Source: Streptomyces sclerotialus (GTDB lineage: Bacteria > Actinomycetota > Actinomycetes > Streptomycetales > Streptomycetaceae). Taken from it: a stretch of 64,000 bases of DNA. This document shows, piece after piece, positions 44,201-54,618 of this stretch. The notes beneath the pieces were generated by a model, which was not told the DNA's origin, searched no databases, and saw only the letters and a list, made by a program, of their open reading frames with translations. The stretch covers positions 4,526,001-4,590,000 of the forward strand of contig NZ_JBFOHP010000002.1 in the NCBI RefSeq assembly GCF_040907265.1. Direction: 5' to 3'. Each line of letters opens with the position of its first letter. Positions within the stretch are counted from its first letter, which is position 1. Both the position numbers and the translations under genes were made by a program.

Positions 44201-47200
44201 CGTGCACGATCTGCAGCGGCTGCGAGTGGCCGGTGAGCGCGAACGACGTCCGCATCACTTCGTGCCGCGCCACGATCAGGTCGGCGGCGGCCTGGAAGGC
44301 GGCCGGGTCGAAGGGCCGGTCGTCGCGGATCCGGAAGGAGGTGACGTTGTGGTAGCGGTTCTCGCCGCTGTCCCCGAACATCTCGACGAACATCCCGGCC
44401 TGGGTACGGGACAGAGGGTAGGCGTCGACGGCGTCGGCGGGCAGCGCCGCACGGTCCTGGTCCGGTACGAGGGCGAACGGGGCGACCGGCCGGACGCCCT
44501 CTTCCGCCACCAGGCCGTCCCGCAGCGCCTCGCAGAGCCGCGCCACGGTGCGGTGCTCGAAGATGTCGCGCACGGCCACCGGCCGGCCGGCCTCGCGCAG
44601 CGCGCCCGCCAGCGCGACCGCGCGCAGCGAGTCACCGCCGAGGTCGAAGAAGTTGTCGTGTACGCCGATCCGTTCCAGGCCCAGCACCTCGGACCATACG
44701 GCGGCCATGGCGTGCTCGTCGTCGCCGCGCGGCGCGACGTGCTCCCCGACGGCGGTCGCGGCGCGCTCAGGGGCGGGCAGGGCCGTACGGTCGAGCTTGC
44801 CGTTGGCGGTCAGCGGCAGGGCGTCGAGCGTGACGAACGCCGACGGGACCATGTACTCGGGCAGCCGCGCCCCCAGCAGATCGCGCAGCCGGGCCGGGGC
44901 GAGCGCGGCGGCGTCCGCGCCGGGGCCGGGCACGAGGTAGGCCACCAGGCGCTTGTCGCCCGGCGCGTCCTCGCGGACGAGGGCGACGGCCTCGGCCACG
45001 GCGGCGTCCGCGGTCAGCGCGGTCTCGATCTCACCCGGCTCGATGCGGTAGCCGCGCAGCTTGACCTGGTGGTCGGCGCGGGAGACGAAGTCGAGGTTGC
45101 CGTCCGGCAGGACGCGCGCGAGGTCACCGGTGCGGTACAGCCGGGCGCCGGGCGGGCCGTACGGGTCGGGCAGGAACCGTTCCGCCGTCAGGTCGGGGCG
45201 GCCCGCGTAACCGCGGGCGAGGCCGACGCCGCCGATGCAGACCTCGCCGATGCTGCCCAGCGGCACCGGCCGCAGGTCCTGGTCCAGGACGCGCATGGTG
45301 GTGTGCGGGATGGCACGGCCGATGGAGACCAGCTCGGCGTCCTGGGGGCCGTCCAGGAAGTACGCGGAGTTGCCCACGGTGATCTCGGTGGGCCCGTACT
45401 CGGCGGCCAGCCGCGTGCCGTTCGCCGCCGGCCCCAGCCAGCGGTTGGCGAGCCGCCCGGTGAAGGCGTCACCGGCGGCGATCACCAGCCCGGCGAGGCC
45501 CGCCCGCTCCTCCTCCGACAGCTGCTGCGTGAGCAGGTCGAGGTGGCCGGGCGTGAGCTTCACGAACGCGTACGGCGCGCCCTCGGTCAGCAGCCGCCCC
45601 AGCTCCGAGAGGTCGAAGTCCTGGTCGATCAGGTGCACCGGCCGGCCGGTCAGCAGCGGGGTGAAGAGGTCGGGCACACCGAGGTCGAAGGCGACCGAGG
45701 AGAACAGCGGGGCCCCGCCCGGCCCGGCGCTCGCGTACGCCTGGACGGTCCAGCCGAGGTAGTTGGCCAGCCCGCGGTGGGTGATGAGCACGCCCTTGGG
45801 GCGGCCGGTGGACCCGGAGGTGTAGATGACGTACGCGAGGTGGTCGATGTCGTAGCCGCCGGCGGGCGGGGCGAGGGGCGTGGCCGGGCAGGCGTCGAGC
45901 GTCCGGCGCTCGGCCTCCTCGTCGAGCACGACGAGCCGGGCGTCCGTGCCGGCCAGGCGTGCGGCGTGGCGGCGCTCGGTGACGACGATCCGGCCGGCGG
46001 TGTCGGAGAGCATGAACGCCAGCCGCTCGTCGGGATAGCCGGGGTCGAGCGGCACGTAGGCGGCACCGGTCCGCCAGATGCCCAGCAGGGCGGCCACCAT
46101 CTCCGGGCTGCGGTCCAGCAGTACGCCCACGGTGGTCTCGGGTCCGGCTCCGAGCGCGCGCAGCCGGTGCCCCATGCGGTGGGCGAGCGCGTCGAGCTCA
46201 CCGTAGGAGGTGTGCCGCCCGCCGTGCACCACGGCGGTCGCCTCCGGGGTGGCGGTCGCCTGGCGGGTGATGGTCTCGTGCACGGGGCGCAGGGCCGCGA
46301 TGTCGAGCGGGGTGCGGGTGCCCACCGGCGTGTCGGGGCCGTCCAGCAGCAGGGCCCGCTCGTGCGCGTCGAAGATGTCCAGTTCGGACACCGGGGTGGT
46401 GGGGGAGGCGGCGGCCGCGCTCAGCAGACGGGTGTAGTGGCCGGTGATCCGCCGGGCCGTGGCGGGGTCGAAGAGCGCGGTGGCGTACTCGAGTGAGCCG
46501 TCGAGGGAGCCGTCCGGCCGCTCCCGGAGGTGGACGGTGAGGTCGAAGCGGGCGGTGCGGCCGGGCACCTCGGCCGCTTCCACGGTCACGCCCGCCAGGG
46601 CGAGGGGTTCGGCGGCGTCGGCCTGCGTCAGGTCGAACATCACCTGGAACACCGGGGTGGCGGACAGGTCGCGCTCCGGCTCCAGCGCGTCGGCCAGCCG
46701 GTCGAAGGGTGCGGAGCGGTGGTCGAAGGCGGCCAGCACCGTTTCCCGGTTCCGCTCCAGGAGCCGGCGGAACGGCTCGTCGCCCTCCCAGCGGGCGCGC
46801 ATGACCAGGCTGTTGAAGGCGTAGCCCGCCATGGTGGCGAGTTCGGGGCGGGTACGCGCCGACACCGCGGTACCGACCGCGACGTCGCGCGTTCCGGTGT
46901 AGCGGGACAGCAACGCCTGGAACGCGGTGAGCAGCACCATGAACGGCGAGGCGCCGTGGTCGGCGGCCATCCGGCGCAGCGGCTCGCCGACCGAGGCCGG
47001 CACGGTGAAGTGCTCCAGCGCCCCCTCCCAGGACCGCACGGCGGGGCGCGGCCGGTCGGTGGGCAGGTCCAGCGAGGACAGCCCGGCCAGCTGCTGCTGC
47101 CACCAGTCGAGCGCGCGGCGCACCTCCGGCCCGTCCTCGTGCGCGTTGAGCCAGGCGGCGTAGTCGGCGTACTGCACCGGCTCCGGTGCCAGGGCGGGGG

Positions 47201-47816
47201 CCCGGCCTTCGCGCCGCGCGCGGTACAGCTCGGACAGCTCCGTGAGCAGCAGGGTACGGGTGGGGGCGTCGCAGGCGACGTGGTGGACCACCACGACCAG
47301 CAGGTGGTCGTCGTCGGCGAAGCGGACCAGACGGGCCCGCAGCGGCGCCTGCGCGGCGAGGTCGAAGGGCTGGAGCGAGAACTCCTCGGCGTCCTGCCGC
47401 GCCGCCGTGGCCCGGCCGTCCTCGGCGAGCCCGCCGCGGTCGGTCACCGTGAAGTCCACGGGGCCCGGGGCGTCGATGAGCTGCCGGGGCTCGCCGTCCA
47501 CCAGGACGTAGCGGGTGCGCAGGATCTCGTGGCGCTCCGCGAGCAGGTCGAAGGCGTGGCGCAGCGCCTCCTGGTCCAGCGGTCCGCGCAGCCGGTACGC
47601 CATCGGCAGCAGGTACTCCGGGGCGGCCGGGTCGAGCTGGTGCAGGAACCAGAGCTGACGCTGACCGGCGGAGAGCGCGAGCGGCTCGCCGCGGGGCACG
47701 CGGGGGATGTCCCGGCGGGCCCGGGGGGCGGAACCGGACAGCCGGCGGCGCAGCAGCTCCGCGCGCAGGGCGTCGGCCGACGCGGGGTCCGCAGGGTGCT
47801 GGGCGGGTTCGGTCAT
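41234..47816 (-). CDS. Two-module NRPS, C-A-PCP-C*-A-PCP (apparent frameshift at 42620-42625)
   Basis: About 2193 residues once one frame break is corrected. C1 spans about 45-470 with HHVACDA (178-184, Ala for the usual final Gly). A1 spans about 500-1015, with specificity residues read by hand as D711 L712 P715 K753 I779 A781 E806 V814 G815 K1007, close to the Asn code DLTK(L/I)GEVGK. PCP1 uses Ser1063. C2, about 1130-1560, has EGHPVIEG (1267-1274) in place of HHxxxDG. A2 reads D-I-P-T-V-A-E-V-A-K, not assigned. PCP2 ends the protein; there is no thioesterase. In the sequence the A2 frame breaks after DALDTAP and resumes with AGPQADGRAPDR; removing one C from the C6 run (plus-strand G6, 42620-42625) rejoins it. 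ATG 47816 overlaps the stop of the upstream NRPS. Confidence 0.9.
42643..42712 (-). repeat. 18-bp tandem repeats encoding a GPDDAD linker in the NRPS A domain
   Basis: Nearly four units of 18 bp encode (G-P/A-D-D-A-D)n in the variable loop before the A3 motif of the second adenylation domain. The repeat is open in two frames, so the exact place of the adjacent frame break cannot be fixed by eye. Confidence 0.75.
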
Positions 47817-50800
47817 GGGTGGTACTCCCTGTGTGCGGCGGCCACTGCGGCGTCGCTCAATGACGCGATCTCGGCACGTACGGCGTCCTCGACGGACGCG
47901 GCGAGCGCGGCGACGGTGGGCCGGTCGAAGAGGGTGCGCAGCGGCAGTGCCACGCCGTACTCCTCCTGGATGCGGGCGATTACCCGGGCGGCGCGGAGCG
48001 AGTCCCCGCCCAGCCGGAAGAAACCGTGGCGGGCGCCGATACGCGGGGCACGCCCGTCGGGTCCGGTCAGCACCGAGCGCCAGATCTCCGCGACGGCCTC
48101 CTGGAGCGGGCCCTCGGGCGCGGTGTACGGCTCGTCGTCGGCCACGGTGGACAGGTCGGGGGCGGGCAGTGCGGCCAGGTCGGGCTTGTGGTGCGAGGTC
48201 AGCGGCAGGGTGTCGAGGGGGACGACGAGGGTCGGCAGCATGTAGTCGGGCAGCCGCCGGGCACAGTGGTCCAGCAGCTCGCCGTGGTGCGGCAGCCCGC
48301 CGCCGGCGGGGACGCAGTAGGCGATGAGCCGGGCCGCGTCCCCGGTGCCGTGTGCGATCACCACGGCCTCGGCCACCGCGGGGTGTTCGGCCAGCACCGC
48401 ACGCACCTCACCGGTCTCCACCCGCCGGCCGCGGATCCTGACCTGGCCGTCGGCGCGTCCGGCGAAGGAAAGGGTGCCGTCGGGCAGCATCCGCGCCAGG
48501 TCGCCGGTGCGGTACAGCCGGGCGCCCGGCGGGCCGTACGGGTCGGGCACGAACCGGTCCGCCGTGAGGTCGGGGCGGCCCGCGTAGCCACGGGACAGTC
48601 CCTTCCCGCCGATGCACAGCTCCCCTGTCGTGCCCGGGGGCACCGGGCGCAGCAGCGGGTCCAGCACGTACGCGCTGACGTACGGGTAGGGCCGGCCGAT
48701 GGGCACCGCCGTCGCGGTCGCCGGGACGTTCCAGCGGGTCGCGGCGATGGTGGTCTCGGTCGGGCCGTACTCGTTCACGAACCGCTTCAGGCGGCGGGCC
48801 AGCTCACGAGCGAGGTCCGGCGGGCAGGGCTCGCCGCCGGTCTGCCCGACCAGCGGCCGCTCGCCCAGCCCGCTGTCCAGGAGCAGCCGCCACTGGGTGG
48901 CCACCGCCTGGAGGTGGGTGACGCCGGCCCGGTCGATCAGCGCCGGCAGCGCCGGGTAGTCCTCGGCCTCCTGGTCGCGGGCCAGCACCACCCGCCCGCC
49001 GACGAGCAGCGGCATCACCAGTTCGGTGAAGGAGATGTCGAAGGTGGCCGGGGCGAGCGCGAGCCAGGCGCTGTCCGGGCCGAACTCCAGGTGCTCCGCG
49101 GAGGCGCGGAGCAGCCGCACCAGTGACCGGTGCTCGACGGCCACGCCCTTGGGGCGGCCGGTGGAGCCGGAGGTGTAGAGGAGGTACGCGAGCCGCGCCG
49201 GGTCCCGGTGGCCGCCGGGGCCCTTGCGGGGCGCGACGGCGGCCGGCCACCCGGCACCGTCGACGGTGAGCCAGGCGCCCTGGTGCCGGGCGGCCAGGCG
49301 GGCGCGGCCCGCCTCGTCCGTGACCAGGACGCGGGCGCCCGAGTCGGTGAGGATGTGGGCCAGCCGCTCGTCGGGCGCGGTCCGGTCCAGGGGGACGTAC
49401 GCGGCCCCGGCCTGCCAGCAGCCGAGCAGGCAGGCGAGGAGATCGGGGGTGCGCGGCAGCAGCACGGCGACCGCGGTCTCCGGACCTGCCCCCAGGGCGA
49501 GCAGCCGCTGCGCGAACTGGTCGGCGCGCTCCGCCAGCCGGGCGTAGGTCCACCGCTCGCCGCCGCAGACGACGGCGGTCGCTCGCGGGGTGCGGCGTGC
49601 CGACCCGGCGAACGCCGTGTACACGCAGCCGTCGGGCCGCTCCAGGGCCGCCGGGTCGGCGGCGCCGAGGGCGAGCAGGCGGGCGCGTTCGGCAGGGGGA
49701 GCAGCTCCGCGTCCGCCAGCGGCGTGCCGGGGCCGGCGGTGAAGGACTCCAGGAGCCGCACCCAACAGGCGGCCAGCCGGTCGATGGTGGCCGGGTCGAA
49801 CAGCGCCGTCGCGTACTCGGCCATGCCCAGCAGGCTGCCGTCGGCCTGCCGTTGCACCACGAACGTGAGGTCGGTGCGGGCGGACTGCCAGGCCGCGCGG
49901 AACGCTTCGAGGTCGGCCGTGGAGAGGGCGGTGCCGGTGCGTCCCTCCTCGTGGAAGTCGAACATCACCTGGTACAGCGGGGTGCGGGACGGGTCGCGCG
50001 CGGGCCGCAGCTCACGGACCAGTTCCTCGAACGGCAGATCCTGGTGGGCGAGGGCGTCCAGCACGGACCCGCGTACCGCCGTGAGCGCGTCGCGCACGGT
50101 GGCCCCGTCGGCCACCCGGCAGTTCAGGACCAGGGTGTTGAGGAAATAGCCGGCGGTCTGCGCCACCTCGGGGCGGTGCCGGCCGGCGACGGGCATGCCG
50201 AGGGTGACGTCCGCGCGGCCGCTGAACCGGGCCAGCAGCACGACGAAGGCGGTCAGCAGCGTCTGGTGGAGGGTGGCGCCCGCCTCCCGGCCCAGCGCGG
50301 CGACCCGCTCGGCCAGGGCGGCGGGGACGACGAAGGTCCGCAGGGCGCCGCGCCCATCGCGCTCGGCGGGGCGCGGCCGGTCCGCCGGCAGCTCCAGCGG
50401 CGTGGCGTCGCGCAGTGCGTCCTTCCAGTACGCGAGGGAGCGGGCGGCCGCGGCGCCGCCGTCCGCGGCGAGGCGGCGGCGCTGCCAGGCCGCGTGGTCG
50501 GCGTACTGCACCGTGACGTCCGGCAGGCCGGCCCGGCCCCCGGTGTGCGCGGCTTCGCCCAGGGCCCGCAGGTCACGCTCCAGGAGCACCGAGGACCAGC
50601 CGTCGCAGGCGATGTGGTGGATGCCCAGCAGCAGTGCCTGGCCGCCGTCGGGGGTGCGCAGCAGCAGCGCCCGCCACACGGGGCCGCGCGCCAGGTCGAA
50701 GCCGCGCCCCAGTTCCTGCGCGGCGAGTGCGCGGACGGCGTCGGGGCCGGCGGCCTCGGTGACGCGCAGCTCCACGGTACGGCCGGGCGGGTCGACCACC

Positions 50801-52938
50801 TGGACGGGCTCCGTGCCTTGCAGTTCGTAGCGGGTGCGCAGGATCTCGTGACGCTCCGTCAGCTGAAGGAGGGCGGTCCTGACGGTCCGCTCGCTCCAGT
50901 CGTCCGGCAGGCGCAGCCACACCAGATCGGCCCACTCGGGGCTGCCGGGGCGCATACGCTCCAGCAGCCACAGCCCCCGCTGTCCGCTCGACAGGGGGAG
51001 CGGGTGGGCGCGGGAGACGGGGACCACGGGGGCCGCGCCGGGCTCGGCGTCCGCCGGGTCCTCGTACTGCGCTTCCGCGTCCCCCAGGAGCGCGGCCTGC
51101 TCCGCGACCGTGGTCGCGGAGTACAGGGCGCGCAGCGTGACCGTGCGGCCGGCGACGGCGGAGAGCCGGCCGGCGAGCTGCCCGAGGTGCAGCGAGGAGC
51201 CGCCGCTCCCGAAGAAGTCGTCGTGCGCGCCGATGCTTTCGGCGGGGAGGTCCAGCGCCCGCGCCCACGCCCGGGCGACGGCCCGCTCGGCGGAGGTGCG
51301 CGGCGGCACGTGGCCCGGAGCGCCGCCGCCCGGGCCGGGAGCGGGCAGCGCTGAACGGTCCGTCTTGCCGCTGGCGGTACGGGGGAACACGGCGACGGGT
51401 ACGAAGACGGCGGGAACCAGCTGTCCCGGCAGGGTACGGCGGAGGAAGTCCCGCAGCTCCCCCGCGGACGGCGCGGTGCCCTGCGGCTGCACCCAGGCCA
51501 CGAGCCGCTGCCCGCCGTCGCGGCCGGGCACCGCGTCGACGACGGCCGCGTCCACCCCCGGGTGGGCGACGAGCGCGGCCTCGACCTCGCCGGGCTCGAT
51601 CCGTACGCCGTTCACCTTGATCTGCTGGTCCAGACGGCCCAGGTACTCCAGTTCGCCCGTCGCCGACCGGCGCACGCGGTCACCGGTGCGGTACAGCCGG
51701 GACCCGGGCGGCCCGAAGGGGTCCGGGACGAAGCGCTCCGCGGTCAGGCCGGGACGGCCGAGGTAACCGGTGGCGACGCCGGCCCCGCCGGCGTACAGCT
51801 CCCCGGTGCCGCCCGTCGGGACGGGGTGGCCCTGCGGGTCCAGGACCAGCGCGCGCAGGCCCCCGATGGGCCGCCCGATGGGCACCGGGCCGTGGGTCTG
51901 GGCAGGGTCGAAACGGTGCTCGGTGATGTCCACCGAGCACTCGGTGGGGCCGTAGGTGTTCCAGATCGTCACCTGCGGCGCGTGCGCGAGCAGCCGGTGG
52001 CACAGCTCCGCGTGCAGCGGCTCGCCGGCGCTGAAGACCAGCCGCAGGGCGTCGCAGCCGTCCCAGTCCGGCGCGTTCACCAGCGCACGCAGTACCGAGG
52101 GCACCGCCTGGAGCACCGTGACCCGGCCGGCGGCCACCGCACCGAGCATGGCCGCCGGGTCGCGCTCGGCACCGTGCGGCGCGCACACGACCGTGCCGCC
52201 GGCGGCCAGCGGCGCGAACAGCTCCAGGCCGGCCGCGTCGAAGCCGATGGTGGTCTTCTGCAGCATCCGGTCGGCGGGGCCCAGCCCGTGGCGGGACACC
52301 AGCCAGCGCACGCGGTTCGCGATGCCGCCGTGCGGCACCACCACTCCCTTCGGGCGCCCGGTCGAGCCGGACGTGTGGAGCACGTAGGCCGGGCGGCGGG
52401 CGGCTTCCGCCGGGCCACCGGGAAGCACCGGGGGGCCCGCGGAAGCCGCCGCGGGCCCGTCGTCCCGGTCCGCCGTCCCGTCGAGCACCAGCAGTCGCGT
52501 CCCGCCGAGGGGCGGGAGCGCCGGCGCGGCGGCGCTGTCGGTCACCACGAGCGGCGCGCCGGTGTCGGCGAGCGTCCAGGACAGCCGCTCGGCCGGGTGG
52601 TCCGGGTCCATCGGTACGTACGCGGCGCCCGCCTTCCACACCGCCAGCAGGGCGATGACCAGCTGAGGCCCGCGGTGCAGGCATACCCCGACCAGACTCT
52701 GCGGGCCGATGCCGAGCGCGGACAGCCGGTGCGCCAGCCGGTCGGCCCGCCGGTCCAGCGCGCCGTAGGTGAGGGCGGCCGGGCCGGCGGGGACGGTGTC
52801 CACCGCGATGGCGTCCGGCGTGGCCGCGGCCCGCGCCGCGATCAGCTCGGGCAGCAGCGGGTCCGCCGCGTCCGGTGTGGCGTGTTCCCCGGGCGGCCTG
52901 TCCGTGGGCGAAAGAGCCGACAGGGTCCGGTCGTTCAC
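47813..52938 (-). CDS. Two-module NRPS, A-PCP-C-A-PCP (apparent frameshift at 49695-49699)
   Basis: About 1708 residues after correction. It begins directly with an adenylation domain (A1, about 25-535; A3 motif VLHTSGSTGRPKG), so it probably starts the peptide. A1 specificity residues read D-A-L-Q-F-A-T-V-D-K, with no confident match. PCP1 is GSGGSSLHL (Ser582, not the usual GGDSL). C, about 645-1070, has a canonical HHIACDG (774-780). A2 reads D-I-T-Q-G-T-E-I-A-K and has HHK instead of NGK at A10. PCP2 is RLGGDSLRAA. The frame breaks after PLADAELLP and resumes with AERARLLALG; adding one C to the C5 run (plus-strand G5, 49695-49699) rejoins it and makes the length divisible by three. GTG 52938 has AGGAG six bases upstream. 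Confidence 0.9.
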
Positions 52939-52988
52939 AGATGCTCCTTCGACGAAGCCGCCAGGGGAAGGGAGAGGGCGCCGGCGGT

Positions 52989-53204
52989 TCAGCCGACGGC
53001 GGACTCGTCCATCCGTCGGCGCAGGCTCAGCGGGCGCATGTCGGTCCACACCGTGTTGATCCGGCTCAGGCACTCCTCGCGGCTGCCTTCCGTGCCCTCG
53101 GCGTACCAGCCGTCCGGCAGGGGCCGGTCGGCCCACCAGACCGAGTACTGTTCCTCGTCGTTGCGGACCACGCGGTAGGCGCGGTCACTGCTGTTGTCGT
53201 CCAT
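52989..53204 (-). CDS. MbtH-like NRPS chaperone
   Basis: A 71-residue MbtH-family protein that binds and activates adenylation domains. The signature is present as NDEEQYSVWWADRPLPDGW, then CLSRINTVWTDMRPLSLRR. The usual SLWP is SVWW here, with Trp in place of Pro. It lies 50 bp upstream of the first NRPS and 46 bp downstream of the free carrier protein gene. Confidence 0.93.
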   Translation of the reverse strand: MDDNSSDRAYRVVRNDEEQYSVWWADRPLPDGWYAEGTEGSREECLSRINTVWTDMRPLSLRRRMDESAVG

Positions 53205-53250
53205 GCGTCATTCCCAGGGGCGGAGTCGGGGCGGGGCGGACGGTGTCCGG

Positions 53251-53583
53251 TCAGTCGGTTCCGTCGTCGACGATGCGGCGCACGGTCGCCTCGAACTCGG
53301 CGTACGTGCCGCCCCGGCGGGCGACGTCCGCAATGTGCTCGGCGATTTCCCGGAAGGTCCGGCCCTCGAATCCCTCGAGCTCCTCCAGGACCTTCATGTC
53401 CAGCTCGTTCTCCAGGTCGAGCAGGACCTGGACCATGGAGAAGGAATCCAGGTCGCGAAGCTCTTCCGGAGCCGGGACGTCCGGCTGCTCGGCGCAGATC
53501 GTAGCCGCCGTCCGGCGGATGAGCTCGGTGAATTCATCGATGAAAGAAGGCGTTGTTTCCGTGGCAGTTGCGTTGTCCGACAT
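53251..53583 (-). CDS. Free-standing acyl/peptidyl carrier protein
   Basis: A 110-residue carrier protein. The phosphopantetheine serine is in RDLDSFSMVQVLLDLENEL, with acidic helices typical of acyl carrier proteins; the N-terminal 35 residues and a C-terminal tail EATVRRIVDDGTD extend the core. It opens the NRPS operon. It may receive the aromatic acyl group activated by the short ANL ligase (35467), or hold an amino acid while it is hydroxylated. AAGGAG lies about 14 bases before ATG 53583, somewhat far. Confidence 0.85.
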   Translation of the reverse strand: MSDNATATETTPSFIDEFTELIRRTAATICAEQPDVPAPEELRDLDSFSMVQVLLDLENELDMKVLEELEGFEGRTFREIAEHIADVARRGGTYAEFEATVRRIVDDGTD

Positions 53584-53684
53584 AGTTTTCGCCTACGCTC
53601 CTTAGCCGCTTATCCGGAGGATTCTCTCCCCGGCGGCGGGGCCTGTCCCGGGCGGAATGAAAGTACTGTCACTTGTCGGGCCTG

Positions 53685-53714
53685 AACGTAGTCCGGTGAG
53701 CGTCACGGGGTCAA
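53685..53714 (-). promoter_or_regulatory. Candidate promoter of the NRPS operon
   Basis: On the minus strand TTGACC (53714-53709) and TACGTT (53690-53685) are separated by 18 bp. Transcription would begin about 95 bp before the carrier protein start. It resembles a vegetative SigHrdB-type promoter. Confidence 0.5.
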
Positions 53715-53911
53715 TGACGAGCTCTCTGTTTCACCGCCTGCCGTCCCGCCGGCGAGACAGCGGCGGAGTCGGCCGGCCGCTCGGGACCGTACGCCGGTCA
53801 ACCCGCTTCTGCCCGGAGTAACCGCTGGTCAAGGATTGGTCGCTGGTCTTGTACCGGCCTATGGTCCGGTGATTCCCGTGGCTTGACCGACCGGATGCGG
53901 CGTCCGCCGCA

Positions 53912-53939
53912 TTGTCGGCCGCATTCCCCGCGGTATAGA
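53912..53939 (+). promoter_or_regulatory. Candidate promoter of the deoxysugar operon
   Basis: TTGTCG (53912-53917) and TATAGA (53934-53939) are separated by 16 bp, about 65 bp before the acetyltransferase-like gene. The 420-bp divergent spacer 53584-54003 holds no gene. Confidence 0.45.
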
Positions 53940-54003
53940 AATCCAAGGGGTTCGCAGCGGGTAATCGGTCCCGGGCGACCACGGTAAAAGAGACAGGTGG
54001 CCA

Positions 54004-54537
54004 ATGTTTTTTCCGCACACCGAGACCGAGCGGGTCGTGCTGCGTCCGGCCGGTGCCGAGGACGCCGCTGCGGCATACGCGGTCCTTTTCCGTCTGGGAG
54101 TGGCCGGACTGCCGGTGCTGGACAGCTTTGTCAAGACGTTCGGGGAAGGCCTCTCGGCATGTTTCCTGGTCCATCGGAAGGACACCGACGAGGTGGTCGG
54201 GCTCAGTACCGTTTCCGGTACCACCCCGGCCGGCCATGTCCGGATCGAGGTGCATCTCGCCGGGGATTCGGCCGCCGAACTCAGCGGTGACGTCCATGCG
54301 CTGACAGCCAACTTCGCTTTCGCGATGTGGCCCGTCCGCAAGGTGTACATTCACCGGACGTCCCCGGACGCCGGGGCCATCGGGCTCGGTGCGGCACACG
54401 CTCCACTGGTCCGCGCCGAGGCGGTCCTGCCCGACCACACGTATTTCCACGGCAGGCTGTGGGACGTCCACATCTTCGCCGTCCACCGTGACGACTGGGA
54501 CACGCACGGTGCGGCTCTTCTCCAGCAGATCGCCTGA
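54004..54537 (+). CDS. GNAT-like acetyltransferase
   Basis: A 177-residue protein with a GNAT-like start (TETERVVLRPAGAEDAAAAY) and overall size, but the acetyl-CoA loop (Q/RxxGxG/A) is not clear. The middle segment LVHRKDTDEVVGLSTVS matches the family's beta-strands. It heads the plus-strand sugar operon, so acetylation of the 3-amino group of the sugar or of Dap is possible. The weak acetyl-CoA motif means it could also be a non-catalytic relative. Six consecutive T residues follow the ATG. No strong ribosome site is present except GAGACAGG. Confidence 0.6.
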   Translation: MFFPHTETERVVLRPAGAEDAAAAYAVLFRLGVAGLPVLDSFVKTFGEGLSACFLVHRKDTDEVVGLSTVSGTTPAGHVRIEVHLAGDSAAELSGDVHALTANFAFAMWPVRKVYIHRTSPDAGAIGLGAAHAPLVRAEAVLPDHTYFHGRLWDVHIFAVHRDDWDTHGAALLQQIA

Positions 54538-54618
54538 AACGGCCGGACAACGGTCTGCTGCTCCCCACGGCCAAATCTTCGAACCTGACGGCAACTCTGT
54601 TGGAGGTGACGTGCCGCG

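Noticed and set aside
42741..46496. A 1251-codon plus-strand open frame opposite the second NRPS
   Set aside because: It is Gly/Arg/Val-rich without domains and mirrors the codon pattern of the NRPS on the other strand.
41234..52938. NRPS genes as decayed pseudogenes
   Set aside because: All catalytic motifs remain on both sides of each break, each break is best placed at a C5 or C6 run, and the essential tmk gene shows the same kind of break.
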